Shown piece after piece: positions 1-10,542 of a DNA stretch of 43,011 bases. Every line of letters starts with the position of its first letter. Within the stretch, counting starts at the first letter, position 1. Origin of the DNA: Steroidobacteraceae bacterium (lineage in GTDB: Bacteria; Pseudomonadota; Gammaproteobacteria; Steroidobacterales; Steroidobacteraceae); contig JABEVI010000034.1 in NCBI GenBank assembly GCA_013044085.1, forward strand, positions 1 through 43,011, given 5' to 3'. The translations under genes and the position numbers were made by a program. A model generated the notes under the pieces. That model was given only the letters and a program-made list of their open reading frames with translations, did no database searches and was not told the DNA's origin.

Positions 1-1857
1 ACCTTGCTTGGCTCGCAGGCCCCGCTCGGCACCGTGCTCGAGGGTCTGGTCCGCTATGTCGAGGGGTGGACCGACGGAATGCTGTGCAGCGTGATGCTGG
101 TCGATGAGACGGGCAAGCGGTTGCGACTATGCGCGGCGCCGAGCTTTCCCGGCGGGTATGCCGAGGCGGCCCGCGTGGTATCCATCGCCGAGGGCGAGGG
201 CTCGTGTGGAACGGCCGCCGCCCGCAAGCAAATGGTCATCGTGGATGATGTCGAGACCTCTGCCTTGTGGCGCCGTTACGCATCTCTGGCGGTCTCGTTC
301 GGCTTGCGCGCGTGCTGGTCGGTACCGGTCCTCGACGATGCACAGCGGCTCGTCGGGACGCTCGCGCTGTATTACACGGTGCCGCGCAGACCGTCCGGCG
401 CGGAAATGAAGTTCATCGAATTCGCCGCACAGTTGACCGCGTTCGTGATCCGCCGCCATGCGGAACTGGCCGAATTGCGCAACGGTGCGGCGCGCCTGAA
501 CGCGGTGGCCGGCACCGGGATCGGTCTTTGGGAACGCGTCGCCACGAACGAACGTCGATGGCTGGATGACTGGTGCGGGAGGCTCGGCATCGATCCGTGT
601 GACGGGGCGAATTTCGAGGATCGCTGGTGCGCGCAAATTCACCCCGCGGACATCAGCCGCTATCGCTCGCGTCAGGCTGCGAGCACGCCGGTCGCCGCAG
701 GCCCGTATGTCATCGATTTCCGGGTGCGAACCGCCCGAGGGGGCTGGCGCTGGGTGCAGGAGCGCAGCGCGACGGCGGTGCCGGATGCCGGCGGCACATT
801 GACGTCCCGGATCGGCGTCTGCATCGATATCGACGAACGCAAGAGGGCGGAATTCGAGCGCAGCCTCGCCGCCGAGCGCTACCGTACGCTCGCGCGCCTG
901 GTGCGGGGTCATGTCTTCGAAGCGCGCATCGATTTGAATGGGCGCATCGAATTCACCTGGGCGGATGACGAATTCGCGGGGATATTCGGCTGTGAACGCG
1001 AGGAGCTCAATCGTCGCGGCTGGCAAAGCTTCGTCGATCCGCGCGATCGGGGGGCAGCCGTGGATCGGCTGGCGGCGCTCGGGCGCGGGGAGACCGTGGA
1101 GATCGAGCTGCGGGTCTCGTCGGCGAGCGGTGAGAGGCGCTGGTTGCGCATGGCAGCCGAACCCCTGGCGGCCGCGACGCCCGATGGTGATGCGAGCGTG
1201 ATCGGCATGGCCGAGGACATCACCAATCGGAAGGCTCTGGTCGAACATATGCTCGGGGCGATCCATGGTGAACAGCGCCGAATCGGAGCCGATCTGCACG
1301 ATGGACTCGGCCAGGTGCTGACGGGGGTGAGCTTGCTGCTGCGCAGCTGTCAGACGCGCGCACTGCGCGGTGAGGCGGTCGCGCCGGATCAAATCGAACA
1401 CCTTATAGAGCTCGTCAACGGCGCGATCGAGACGACCCGCGGGCTCGCCTACGGCCTTGCGCCGGGGACGGCTGAATATGGGGGCTTGTTCTTTGCCTTG
1501 AGCGCTCTGGCGCAGCACTACCGTCAATCAGGCCTGCCGATCGAACTCGCCGCACCCGGCGAGTTCACGCTCGCGATCGATTCGGCCACGGCCGACCACC
1601 TGTATCGCATCGTTCAGGAGGCCGTGACCAATGTCGTCCGGCATGCGAATGCCACGCGGGTGAACATCAACGTCACCGTGTCGCCGGAAGCGCTGATCAT
1701 CGACGTGATCGATGACGGCAGCGGCATCCCGGAAGGTCGCAGGTCCGGGTTTGGACTGCATTCGATGCACTATCGAGCGGACGCGATCGGGGCGAGGATC
1801 TCGGTTGCGCGACTGCAGCCACGAGGAACCCGGGTCCGGGTTCGATTGAAGCGCTGA
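1..1857 (+). CDS. GAF-PAS-PAS sensor histidine kinase (NarL/HisKA_3 class), 5' partial
   Basis: The open frame runs in from the window edge; the first possible start (TTG at 4) falls directly at a GAF domain, so the true N-terminus is probably upstream. Counting from that TTG, the order is GAF (about 1-150), a first PAS with PAC (about 165-275), a second PAS (about 290-405), then a HisKA_3 dimerisation helix with the phospho-acceptor in DLHDGLGQ (His432), and a HATPase_c domain with EAVTNVVRHA (N box) and DDGSGIP / GFGLHSM (G boxes). HisKA_3 kinases normally phosphorylate LuxR/NarL-type response regulators; none lies in the window, so the partner may be upstream. There is no membrane segment in the visible part, suggesting a cytosolic sensor. 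The ligand cannot be read from the sequence. Confidence 0.9.
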   Translation, partial: TLLGSQAPLGTVLEGLVRYVEGWTDGMLCSVMLVDETGKRLRLCAAPSFPGGYAEAARVVSIAEGEGSCGTAAARKQMVIVDDVETSALWRRYASLAVSFGLRACWSVPVLDDAQRLVGTLALYYTVPRRPSGAEMKFIEFAAQLTAFVIRRHAELAELRNGAARLNAVAGTGIGLWERVATNERRWLDDWCGRLGIDPCDGANFEDRWCAQIHPADISRYRSRQAASTPVAAGPYVIDFRVRTARGGWRWVQERSATAVPDAGGTLTSRIGVCIDIDERKRAEFERSLAAERYRTLARLVRGHVFEARIDLNGRIEFTWADDEFAGIFGCEREELNRRGWQSFVDPRDRGAAVDRLAALGRGETVEIELRVSSASGERRWLRMAAEPLAAATPDGDASVIGMAEDITNRKALVEHMLGAIHGEQRRIGADLHDGLGQVLTGVSLLLRSCQTRALRGEAVAPDQIEHLIELVNGAIETTRGLAYGLAPGTAEYGGLFFALSALAQHYRQSGLPIELAAPGEFTLAIDSATADHLYRIVQEAVTNVVRHANATRVNINVTVSPEALIIDVIDDGSGIPEGRRSGFGLHSMHYRADAIGARISVARLQPRGTRVRVRLKR

Positions 1858-1993
1858 GCGTCGCGCTCCCTCTGCCGCGGACCGCGGCTCGCGATCAAGG
1901 TGGCCGCTGTCCTCGTCGCGCACCAGCCAGCCGTGACGGTGACCGCATGGCAGCGCCGTTTTAGAACTCGTCGCCACGGAGTGCTGATGCGAA

Positions 1994-2029
1994 CCGGCTC
2001 CGGCTGCTTTTGATCGCAGCCGGAGCCGG
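1994..2029. terminator. Strong hairpin between convergent genes
   Basis: A perfect 14-bp inverted repeat (left arm CCGGCTCCGGCTGC at 1994-2007, right arm 2016-2029) encloses an 8-base loop. It lies between the kinase stop (1857) and the receptor stop (2060, opposite strand), where a bidirectional terminator is expected. No long T-tract follows on either strand, so Rho-independent function is inferred from position and stem strength only. Confidence 0.65.
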
Positions 2030-2059
2030 GTTGTCTCATCAGACTGGAACGATCACGAA

Positions 2060-5000
2060 TCAGTCAAAGTTCGCCTTTATACCGACGAAATACTGCCGAC
2101 CGAAGATATCGTAGGTCGCCGCGTCCGTCAGCAACGGCGCACCCGCCACAAATGGCGGAGTCTTATCAAACAAATTCGTGATACCAGCAGAAATCTGCAG
2201 CTCCGAATTGATTTGGTAGTGGCCGTTCAGGTCGAAATAGCTGTACGCCGGAACACCCGCGTCACCGCTATTTACGCCATCCATCAGATTCGTCATCGAG
2301 GAGATAAAGCGCCAATGCAACGCCGCTCCGAGTGGTCCATTGGCATATCCGAGCATCGTATTGGCTTTCCAGCTCGGATGAGACAGATCAGAGATGCTCG
2401 CTCCGTCTGCGGCGATCGCCGAGTAGGTATCGGCTACCGAACCGGCCAGATTTACGCTCGGCGCCCCCAACCCCACCACTTGCAGCGACCGAAGGTATGT
2501 GACGTACGTCTGCAACAACACCCGTCCGGCGCGGCGCGACATACCCAGCGCATGCAATGGGAAGCCCCAATGCCCCTGGATGTCGACACCGTCGGTGGTG
2601 TACGAGCCGATATTTTCTTCGAACGTCTTCAGTGTCGCCAGCGCTCCGGTCGATTGATCGCGTGAGATCTGCTGGCAGAAGTAGTTGCTATTCGAATAGC
2701 TCGGATCAGCACCATTCGCATTGAAGCAGCTCTGCAGCACCAGGTCTCCAGTGACAGCACCCACCGCACCGTTGATCTTGATGTGGTAGTAGTCCATCGA
2801 CGCGCCAAGATCGCGTGCCATATCCCCATGGAAATGCGGTGTCAAAACAAAGCCGAGCGTATAGGTGTTCGCGATCTCCGGCTTCAGCTGAGTATTGCCG
2901 GTATAGACTCCATTTGCCGACGCCTCGCCGTACGAATAGGACGAGAGCAGACCGTTCGGCACACCCTGCGCCTGACACAGAGCGGCGACCTGCGTTGCAT
3001 TGGCACCAGTCCGGTACGAACTGTTGTAATTGCACGGATCGCCGGAAATGGGCACCTGTGCCTGAATGGACGGATTGTAAAGATCTTGCAGGCTCGGCGC
3101 CCGGAAGGCCCGCTGGAAGCCGCCACGGAACGTCACAGTATTATTGGCCTCCCAGTGCAGATCAGCCATCCAGGTGTTGGCGCCTCCGAACAGATCGTAT
3201 TGCGAATGCCGGCCCGCGATGTCCAACGATACGTTCTTCGCGAGAAACATATTGTGCATCACCGGCACACGCAGCTCGAGGTACACCTCGCGAACATTCT
3301 GGGTTCCGCTCGTCGAAGAAGCCAGATCGTAAGAAGGCGAGATAATTTGCTGCGGAAGGTTCGGTGCAAACGCCGGCAGGGTATTGACTGCCGGATTAAT
3401 CAGCGGAGAGGCATCATAGTTGAACGAATCGCCACGGTAGTCCGCACCGAGTGCGAATTTCAGGTTACCCTCGGGCAACTTCCACAGCGTACCGCTGCTG
3501 TCGCCCTCGAAGTACTTCTGCGTCAGCACGGAAACGTTCGTGGCCGTTCCATTGACGTACTCGAGACAACCCTTGCTCAGCGGATGGTTGCCCAACGGAT
3601 CCCAGGCATAACCGACACACGAATTACCGCTTCCCCCGAGATAGTTCGCCGTGCCATACATGATGGTCTCGAGCGCCGGGAGATTGATGTTATTGGCTTG
3701 GGAATTGTTGAAATTCGTCTGCCCATAGGATCCGAACACGTTCCAGGCCAGACTCGTCGATCCGATCGCACCCTTCAGTCCCGCAGTCAACTGATAGTCA
3801 TTGTAGTCAAATTTCTCGATACGAGGACCGAACTGGGTCGCCCATTGCTCGACAACCAGCGGCCCATTATTCGGGGTCGTCTGCGCGCCGATCAGTGTCT
3901 GGAGTGCCGCATTATTCTGCACAAACGGATTATTGAGCGGAACCAGGAGGGGCTTGGGATTTCCGTTAAAGAACGCCCCGCCCTGCAGATCCTGGGCGGT
4001 CGAGTGCATGAAATTGATCTGCCCGTACGCCCGAATGTCGTGATTGAGTTTGTAGGTCACATGCGCGAAAAGGTTATAGCGGCGAGAGGGCACCTGGGCG
4101 GCGAAATACGGCCCCAACTGGGCAATAATCTGCTGACAGTTCGGGCTGATTGCCAAACCGGGCGTCTGGCCCGTCGGCCGATAGTTCTGCACGCAATTGG
4201 GCGCATCCCCGGTGGTGAAGATCGACCCATCGTTGTTTACGCCGAGGAATCCCGGATACGCTCCGGTGCCGCTCAACGGGGTGGTCCCGGGGTATTGCGC
4301 GAGAGTCGCATTGACTGCTGAGACGGGAACGCCTCCCAATGCGAAGCGCCCTTCCGGCGGGAACGGAACCGTGCGCGCGAATTGGGGGCTTCTGAAAAAC
4401 GCCAACTGTTGGCCACTGACCGCACCTCGTTCGTTGTACTCCATGTCAACGACGGCGTTGCCCTTGTGATGCGCGAAGTTCCCGCCCATCAGCGCGCTGA
4501 AGGAGTCTTCCTTGCCGTAGCCGTGGGTCGATGCGCCGTGCTGATAGGAGAGCCGGATGCCACTGAAGTGCCGCCGAAGGCGGAAATTGACGACGCCCGC
4601 GATGGCATCAGAGCCGTAAACCGCCGACGCGCCGCCCGTAATGACGTCGACGTTCTTGATCAGCGCCATCGGGATCGTGTTCAGATCCACGGTTCCGGCA
4701 GGACTGGTCGGCACCATCCGTTGGCCGTCGAGCAGCACCAGCGTGCGCTCTGCGCCGAGCCCACGCAGGTCGGCGTACGATTGCCCACCCTGGAAGCCGG
4801 TCGCACCCTGGACGTCACCGACTTCGGTCTGTCCCTGACCGGCGGCAAACTGCGGCATCTGACCGAGCGCGGTGTCGAGAGAGACTTGACCGACGGCGGA
4901 GATTTGTCCTGCGCCCACGGTCACCAGCGGGCTTGATGCGGTGTCGCTGCGGCTCGCGATCAAGCTGCCGGTCACCACTACTGCGGCGAGCGAACTCTGC

Positions 5001-5167
5001 TGCGCAGCCGGCGACGATGCGGCGGGCTGCGTTTGAATCGGGCTACCGGGCGCGGCGGCGGCGGCAGTGGCCAGCAGGCCCGCCACGGTCGTGACGACCG
5101 CGCGTGCAAGCGGCCGCTGATGGCCGGCGCAACGACGCGCGGCAGCCGAGGAATCGGACTTGAACAT
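2060..5167 (-). CDS. TonB-dependent outer-membrane receptor
   Basis: A 1035-aa outer-membrane receptor. The start is the ATG at 5167, preceded by a GGGGGGAG ribosome site; a longer open frame reaches 5305 but adds residues that do not look like a signal peptide. The N-terminus has a basic stretch, then a hydrophobic AVVTTVAGLLATAAAAA segment (signal peptide). A TonB-box-like VVVTGS is followed by the plug domain (about residues 75-200) with ADLRGLG, LVLLDGQRMVP and YGSDAIAGVVNF motifs, then a long beta-barrel ending in YFVGIKANFD. Receptors with this plug are common in Caulobacter, Sphingomonas and Xanthomonas relatives and often take up carbohydrates, peptides or aromatic compounds. No neighbouring catabolic gene indicates the ligand. 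The gene appears monocistronic. A relic of a related receptor lies upstream in opposite orientation. Confidence 0.93.
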   Translation of the reverse strand: MFKSDSSAAARRCAGHQRPLARAVVTTVAGLLATAAAAAPGSPIQTQPAASSPAAQQSSLAAVVVTGSLIASRSDTASSPLVTVGAGQISAVGQVSLDTALGQMPQFAAGQGQTEVGDVQGATGFQGGQSYADLRGLGAERTLVLLDGQRMVPTSPAGTVDLNTIPMALIKNVDVITGGASAVYGSDAIAGVVNFRLRRHFSGIRLSYQHGASTHGYGKEDSFSALMGGNFAHHKGNAVVDMEYNERGAVSGQQLAFFRSPQFARTVPFPPEGRFALGGVPVSAVNATLAQYPGTTPLSGTGAYPGFLGVNNDGSIFTTGDAPNCVQNYRPTGQTPGLAISPNCQQIIAQLGPYFAAQVPSRRYNLFAHVTYKLNHDIRAYGQINFMHSTAQDLQGGAFFNGNPKPLLVPLNNPFVQNNAALQTLIGAQTTPNNGPLVVEQWATQFGPRIEKFDYNDYQLTAGLKGAIGSTSLAWNVFGSYGQTNFNNSQANNINLPALETIMYGTANYLGGSGNSCVGYAWDPLGNHPLSKGCLEYVNGTATNVSVLTQKYFEGDSSGTLWKLPEGNLKFALGADYRGDSFNYDASPLINPAVNTLPAFAPNLPQQIISPSYDLASSTSGTQNVREVYLELRVPVMHNMFLAKNVSLDIAGRHSQYDLFGGANTWMADLHWEANNTVTFRGGFQRAFRAPSLQDLYNPSIQAQVPISGDPCNYNSSYRTGANATQVAALCQAQGVPNGLLSSYSYGEASANGVYTGNTQLKPEIANTYTLGFVLTPHFHGDMARDLGASMDYYHIKINGAVGAVTGDLVLQSCFNANGADPSYSNSNYFCQQISRDQSTGALATLKTFEENIGSYTTDGVDIQGHWGFPLHALGMSRRAGRVLLQTYVTYLRSLQVVGLGAPSVNLAGSVADTYSAIAADGASISDLSHPSWKANTMLGYANGPLGAALHWRFISSMTNLMDGVNSGDAGVPAYSYFDLNGHYQINSELQISAGITNLFDKTPPFVAGAPLLTDAATYDIFGRQYFVGIKANFD

Positions 5168-5192
5168 GTGCTCCCCCCCAAAAATAAGGAAA

Positions 5193-5235
5193 TTGCGAAT
5201 CGCAACACCGGCCCACAAATATTTTTTTCTGGGCC
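5193..5235. promoter_or_regulatory. Palindrome and hairpin in the TonB receptor leader
   Basis: Upstream of the receptor start there is a perfect 13-base palindrome TTGCGAATCGCAA (5193-5205), and next to it an inverted repeat GGCCCA (5210-5215) / TGGGCC (5230-5235) around an AT-rich 14-base loop. This is the most AT-rich stretch nearby and probably carries the promoter and an operator, or a leader hairpin. I could not assign convincing -35/-10 boxes. Confidence 0.35.
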
Positions 5236-5339
5236 GCATATGTAATAGACGACACAATTCGCGAAATCCTCCTGGAGATTGTCGTTTTTTGCAAAAAAAC
5301 CACAACTCGTTGCATTGGCCGGCCGCAGGCCCTAGGGCG

Positions 5340-5532
5340 AAGTTCCATAGCCGGATGGGCCGTAACCCCGGCTTGTCGGTGGACTACCACCACATTCGCA
5401 TCAATGGCGCGATCGGCAACGTGGGACTCGATGCGATCCTGTCGCGATGCTACAACGCCAACGGTGCCTGTCAGAAGATCCAGCGCGACAGCAATGGCTT
5501 CCTACGTCGGCTTCAAGGCGACCTTCAAGTAA
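5340..5532 (+). pseudogene. Decayed fragment of a second TonB-dependent receptor
   Basis: In one frame, 5340 onward reads FHSRMGRNPGLSVDYHHIRI, then NGAIG and CYNANGACQKIQRDSNG. This aligns with the intact neighbour's late barrel (FHGDMARDLGASMDYYHIKI, NGAVG, CFNANG, CQQISRD). At about 5494 the homology jumps frame and ends in MASYVGFKATFK-stop (5494-5532), which matches the typical receptor C-terminus (neighbour: YFVGIKANFD). The relic is thus two barrel pieces joined by a deletion with frameshift; the N-terminal signal, plug and most of the barrel are missing. It lies opposite in orientation to the intact gene and differs in many codons, so it is a paralogue and not a recent copy. The last 8 bases overlap the convergent cyclo-ligase gene. 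Confidence 0.8.
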
Positions 5533-6160
5533 AGCTCCTGAAGTAGTACCCCCCGGCTCCGGGCAGGGGATTCGACCCCGGCACCAGACTCCCCTCGTCG
5601 GTCACGATCAGGTTCATGGGGATGTCGTGCGGCTGAGGGTGGATCGTCGCGAGTCGCGAGTCTGCGTATCCGAAGCCGATCGCGAACGGCCGCGGTGAGG
5701 CCGCGGCAAGGGTCCGGTCGAAATAGCCACCCCCATAGCCGAGCCGATACCCCGACTCATCGAAGCCCACGAGGGGTACGATGACGGCCTGCGGTACCAA
5801 CAGCTCCCGCCGTTTGGGGATCGGAATGTTCCAGAACCCGGTCTGCATCGCCATGCCCGGGTACCACCGCCAGAATTCGACTGGAGCTGACTTTTCGACG
5901 ACCACCGGCAGGGCGAGCCGACCGCCGCCGGCCAGATGCCGCTTCGCGACCTCGCGGACGTCGAATTCACCGCGAATGGGCCAGCAAAAGCCGAGCACCT
6001 CGTACGGCCGCAGATCGACCGCCTGAGCCAGCGCCGCGCAGGCCCGTTCGCCGAGCGAACGGCGAACCGCCGGCGCGAGCGCCGTTCGGTGCTCGATCAG
6101 TCGCTCCCGCGTGAGCTTGCGCCACCGGCGAACCTCCTCCCAGTTCTGGGCAGGCATCAT
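5525..6160 (-). CDS. ygfA: 5-formyltetrahydrofolate cyclo-ligase
   Basis: A 211-aa protein matching the 5-FCL/MTHFS family in length and motifs: basic N-terminal helix (RRWRKLTRERL), FCWPIRGEFDVR, the nucleotide/folate loop LGYGGGYFDR, and PHDIPMNLIVTDEG near the C-terminus. The enzyme uses ATP to convert 5-formyl-THF to 5,10-methenyl-THF, recycling a storage form of folate that inhibits other folate enzymes. It sits 9 bases after the DUF6306-like gene on the same strand and is probably cotranscribed with it and the permease. In many proteobacteria the gene follows 6S RNA (ssrS) or zapA; neither is seen here. A THF-dependent methyltransferase lies about 18 kb away, with no direct link implied. 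Confidence 0.93.
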   Translation of the reverse strand: MMPAQNWEEVRRWRKLTRERLIEHRTALAPAVRRSLGERACAALAQAVDLRPYEVLGFCWPIRGEFDVREVAKRHLAGGGRLALPVVVEKSAPVEFWRWYPGMAMQTGFWNIPIPKRRELLVPQAVIVPLVGFDESGYRLGYGGGYFDRTLAAASPRPFAIGFGYADSRLATIHPQPHDIPMNLIVTDEGSLVPGSNPLPGAGGYYFRSFT

Positions 6161-6169
6161 CGGCCCTGC

Positions 6170-6652
6170 TCAGGAGCGAGCGGAATCGTCGGCAAGGCCG
6201 ATCTCGATCTCATGGGACCGCCGTATCGCGGACAGATCGGTGTGCAATCGGTCGTTGCGAACTCTCGGCAGCAATTCACGCAGCTTGAGCACGCTGCCGC
6301 TTTGGTTGCGTTTGAGCGCGTCGAGTCGCTGGGTCGGATGCGTCAAGGATGCCACCTCGAGGCACGTTGCCGCGGTCCGGCGGGAGCGCTTGCCGCCGAG
6401 TGCCAGCAGGTGGCGGCATAGCACGGCGTAGGAGCGGGCATGGTTGCGCCGCATGGAGCGCAGCCGTTCTTCTCCAGGGGCAAGGCCGGGCAGGTCACCG
6501 TCACCCAAGCAATCACGAGCGAGCCGCCGCCCGGCACGCTCCAGTTCAATCAATTCGCCGAGGGCCGCGATCAATTCATCCGCGCCCGCGTAACCCATAT
6601 AGACGTCACTCGCCTCGTGCATCGAACAAGCGGGCGAGACGAATTCCGGCAT
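6170..6652 (-). CDS. DUF6306-like protein
   Basis: A 160-aa, mostly alpha-helical soluble protein. From about residue 19 it reads MGYAGADELIAALGELIELE, then RAGRRL, with later RNHARSYAVLCRHLLALGG and a C-terminal LRELLPRVRNDRLHTDLSAI. These resemble, from memory, DUF6306 proteins, which have a helical-bundle look; their function is not established. The start ATG (6652) overlaps the permease stop (TGATG), implying translational coupling; the internal ATG at residue 12 or 19 is an alternative start. No signal peptide or metal motif is evident. Confidence 0.7.
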   Translation of the reverse strand: MPEFVSPACSMHEASDVYMGYAGADELIAALGELIELERAGRRLARDCLGDGDLPGLAPGEERLRSMRRNHARSYAVLCRHLLALGGKRSRRTAATCLEVASLTHPTQRLDALKRNQSGSVLKLRELLPRVRNDRLHTDLSAIRRSHEIEIGLADDSARS

Positions 6653-8142
6653 CAGCGCGGAGGTCGGCGCGCCAGGTCGCTGTGGTTCACGCCGTAGAGG
6701 AAGTACAGGATCAAGCCGGCGACCGCCCAGCCGGCGAAGAAATACTTCGTGAACGCGCTCAAGCTGAGGAACAACACCACGCAGCCGAGCACGGCGCCGA
6801 CACAGACGGGCCAGACCAGGACGTTGGGAATGCGGAACGGGCGTTTGCGATCGGGCTGGGTATAGCGCAGCGTGAGCACCCCCAGCGCGACCATTGCAAA
6901 GGCGAATAAGGTGCCGGAGTTCGACACGTCGGCGAGCAGGCCGACCGGGAAAAGGGCGGCGAAAAATGCGACCGCGGTGCCGGTGATCAGGGTGATGAGG
7001 TGCGGCGTGTGGAAACGCGGATGCACCTTGGCGAGTCCGCGCGGCAGAAGTCCGTCACGGGACATCGTGAAGAAAATGCGGGTCTGCCCGTAGATCATCA
7101 TCAGGATCACCGAAGGCAGGGCGATGCTCGCCGCGAGCGCCACCAGGTTGCCGAGCGCGGGGAAGCCGAGGTCGCGCAGGACGAAGGAGAGCGCCTGCTT
7201 GCTGCACACCAGATTGTGGATGCCTTCGCAGGCGGTCGCCATCGCGGGGCTGCCCGGTTGCAGTGCATGGCCGTCGACCATCATCGGTTGTGCGCCGTTG
7301 GCGCCCGCGGCGCCATAGCCGACCAGGAGGTAGAACACCGTGCACACCAACAGAGAGCCGATCAGCCCGATTGGCACGTTGCGGTTCGGATTGCGGGTCT
7401 CCTCGGCGGCCGTGGATACGGCATCGAAACCCACATAGGCGAAGAAGATCGAAGCCGCCGCGCCCAGCACGCCGAGCCCGCTGCCGCTCAGCGGGCTTCC
7501 CCAGCCGGTCGGCAGGAACGGGTGAAAGTTGGCACTCTTCGCGGCCGGCAGCGCCACGATCACGAAAACGGTCAGGGCGGCGACCTTGATCGACACCAGA
7601 ATGGCGTTGACCGTCGCGCTCTCAGTGGTGCCGACCACCAGCAGTCCGGTGACCGCCAGTGAGATCAGGAAGGCCACCAGGTTGAACATGCCGCCGGCGT
7701 AAGGTCCGGCGCGCAGGAATTCGGGCAGGGTGATGCCCATCGACTGCAGCAGTCCGTTGAAATAGCCGGACCAGCCCACCGCCACCGCGCCGGCGGAAAC
7801 GGCGTATTCGAGGATCAGCGCCCACCCGACCACCCAGGCGAGCGCCTCACCCATCACCGCGTAGGTGTAGGTATAGGCTGAGCCGGACACCGGCACCATC
7901 GCCGCGAGTTCCGCATAGGCGAGCGCCGCCAGGGCGCAAACCACGGCGGCGATCACGAACGAGATCATCATCGCCGGACCGGCCTTCTGCGCCGCTTCGG
8001 CGGTTAGCACGAAGATGCCGGTGCCGATGATGGCGCCGATTCCCAGCATGGTCAGCTGGAAGGCGCCGAGTTGACGCGTCAGGCTGTTCCTTTCGGCGGT
8101 GGCGAGGATGTCGTCGAGCGGCTTGACGCGAAAGGTATTCAT
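6652..8142 (-). CDS. APC-family amino acid permease
   Basis: A 496-aa integral membrane protein with about 12 hydrophobic segments. The N-terminal LGIGAIIGTGIFVLTAEAA is the conserved TM1 break of the amino acid-polyamine-organocation superfamily; SGSAYTYTYAVMGE and GFDAVSTAAEETRNPNRNVP are typical of the cationic amino acid transporter (CAT/YfnA-like) branch. It probably imports amino acids by proton symport at the inner membrane; the exact substrate is unknown. The start ATG is preceded by GGGGAG about 12 bases upstream. It overlaps the DUF6306-like gene and follows katG by 88 bases, so a shared transcript with katG is possible but not shown. Confidence 0.9.
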   Translation of the reverse strand: MNTFRVKPLDDILATAERNSLTRQLGAFQLTMLGIGAIIGTGIFVLTAEAAQKAGPAMMISFVIAAVVCALAALAYAELAAMVPVSGSAYTYTYAVMGEALAWVVGWALILEYAVSAGAVAVGWSGYFNGLLQSMGITLPEFLRAGPYAGGMFNLVAFLISLAVTGLLVVGTTESATVNAILVSIKVAALTVFVIVALPAAKSANFHPFLPTGWGSPLSGSGLGVLGAAASIFFAYVGFDAVSTAAEETRNPNRNVPIGLIGSLLVCTVFYLLVGYGAAGANGAQPMMVDGHALQPGSPAMATACEGIHNLVCSKQALSFVLRDLGFPALGNLVALAASIALPSVILMMIYGQTRIFFTMSRDGLLPRGLAKVHPRFHTPHLITLITGTAVAFFAALFPVGLLADVSNSGTLFAFAMVALGVLTLRYTQPDRKRPFRIPNVLVWPVCVGAVLGCVVLFLSLSAFTKYFFAGWAVAGLILYFLYGVNHSDLARRPPR

Positions 8143-8230
8143 GCGTGTACTCGTGCTCCCCGTGATTTTGGATCCCTGAGCCGCAGTATCGCATGATTGA
8201 GCGGCGCTTTGCCCGCGTCTCGCCCGGCTC

Positions 8231-10480
<2,250 letters not shown>

Positions 10481-10489
10481 TCATCGAAG

Positions 10490-10508
10490 CCATAGATGAA
10501 ATCTATGG
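10490..10508. promoter_or_regulatory. OxyR-type operator upstream of katG
   Basis: CCATAGAT-GAA-ATCTATGG is a perfect palindrome. Its core ATAGATGAAATCTAT (10492-10506) matches the published OxyR motif ATAGnTnnnAnCTAT at every fixed position. On the katG side, after 7 bases, lies a much weaker second motif (5 of 11 fixed positions), the spacing used by an OxyR tetramer. The oxyR gene itself is not in the window. Confidence 0.75.
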
Positions 10509-10542
10509 CCAATGCATGGCGCCGGCGAATCGGCGCACCGCC

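Noticed and set aside
127-1527. Long open frame on the minus strand opposite the sensor kinase
   Set aside because: Arg/His/Pro-rich, low-complexity translation without domains; a typical antisense shadow of a GC-rich gene whose own frame carries clear GAF/PAS/kinase motifs.
5168-5305. N-terminal extension of the TonB receptor
   Set aside because: It precedes the signal peptide, contains the leader palindrome and has no receptor similarity; the ATG at 5167 has a strong ribosome site.
5168-5546. Insertion sequence or mobile-element scar near the receptor relic
   Set aside because: No terminal inverted repeats, target duplication or transposase remnant seen; deletion decay explains the relic better.
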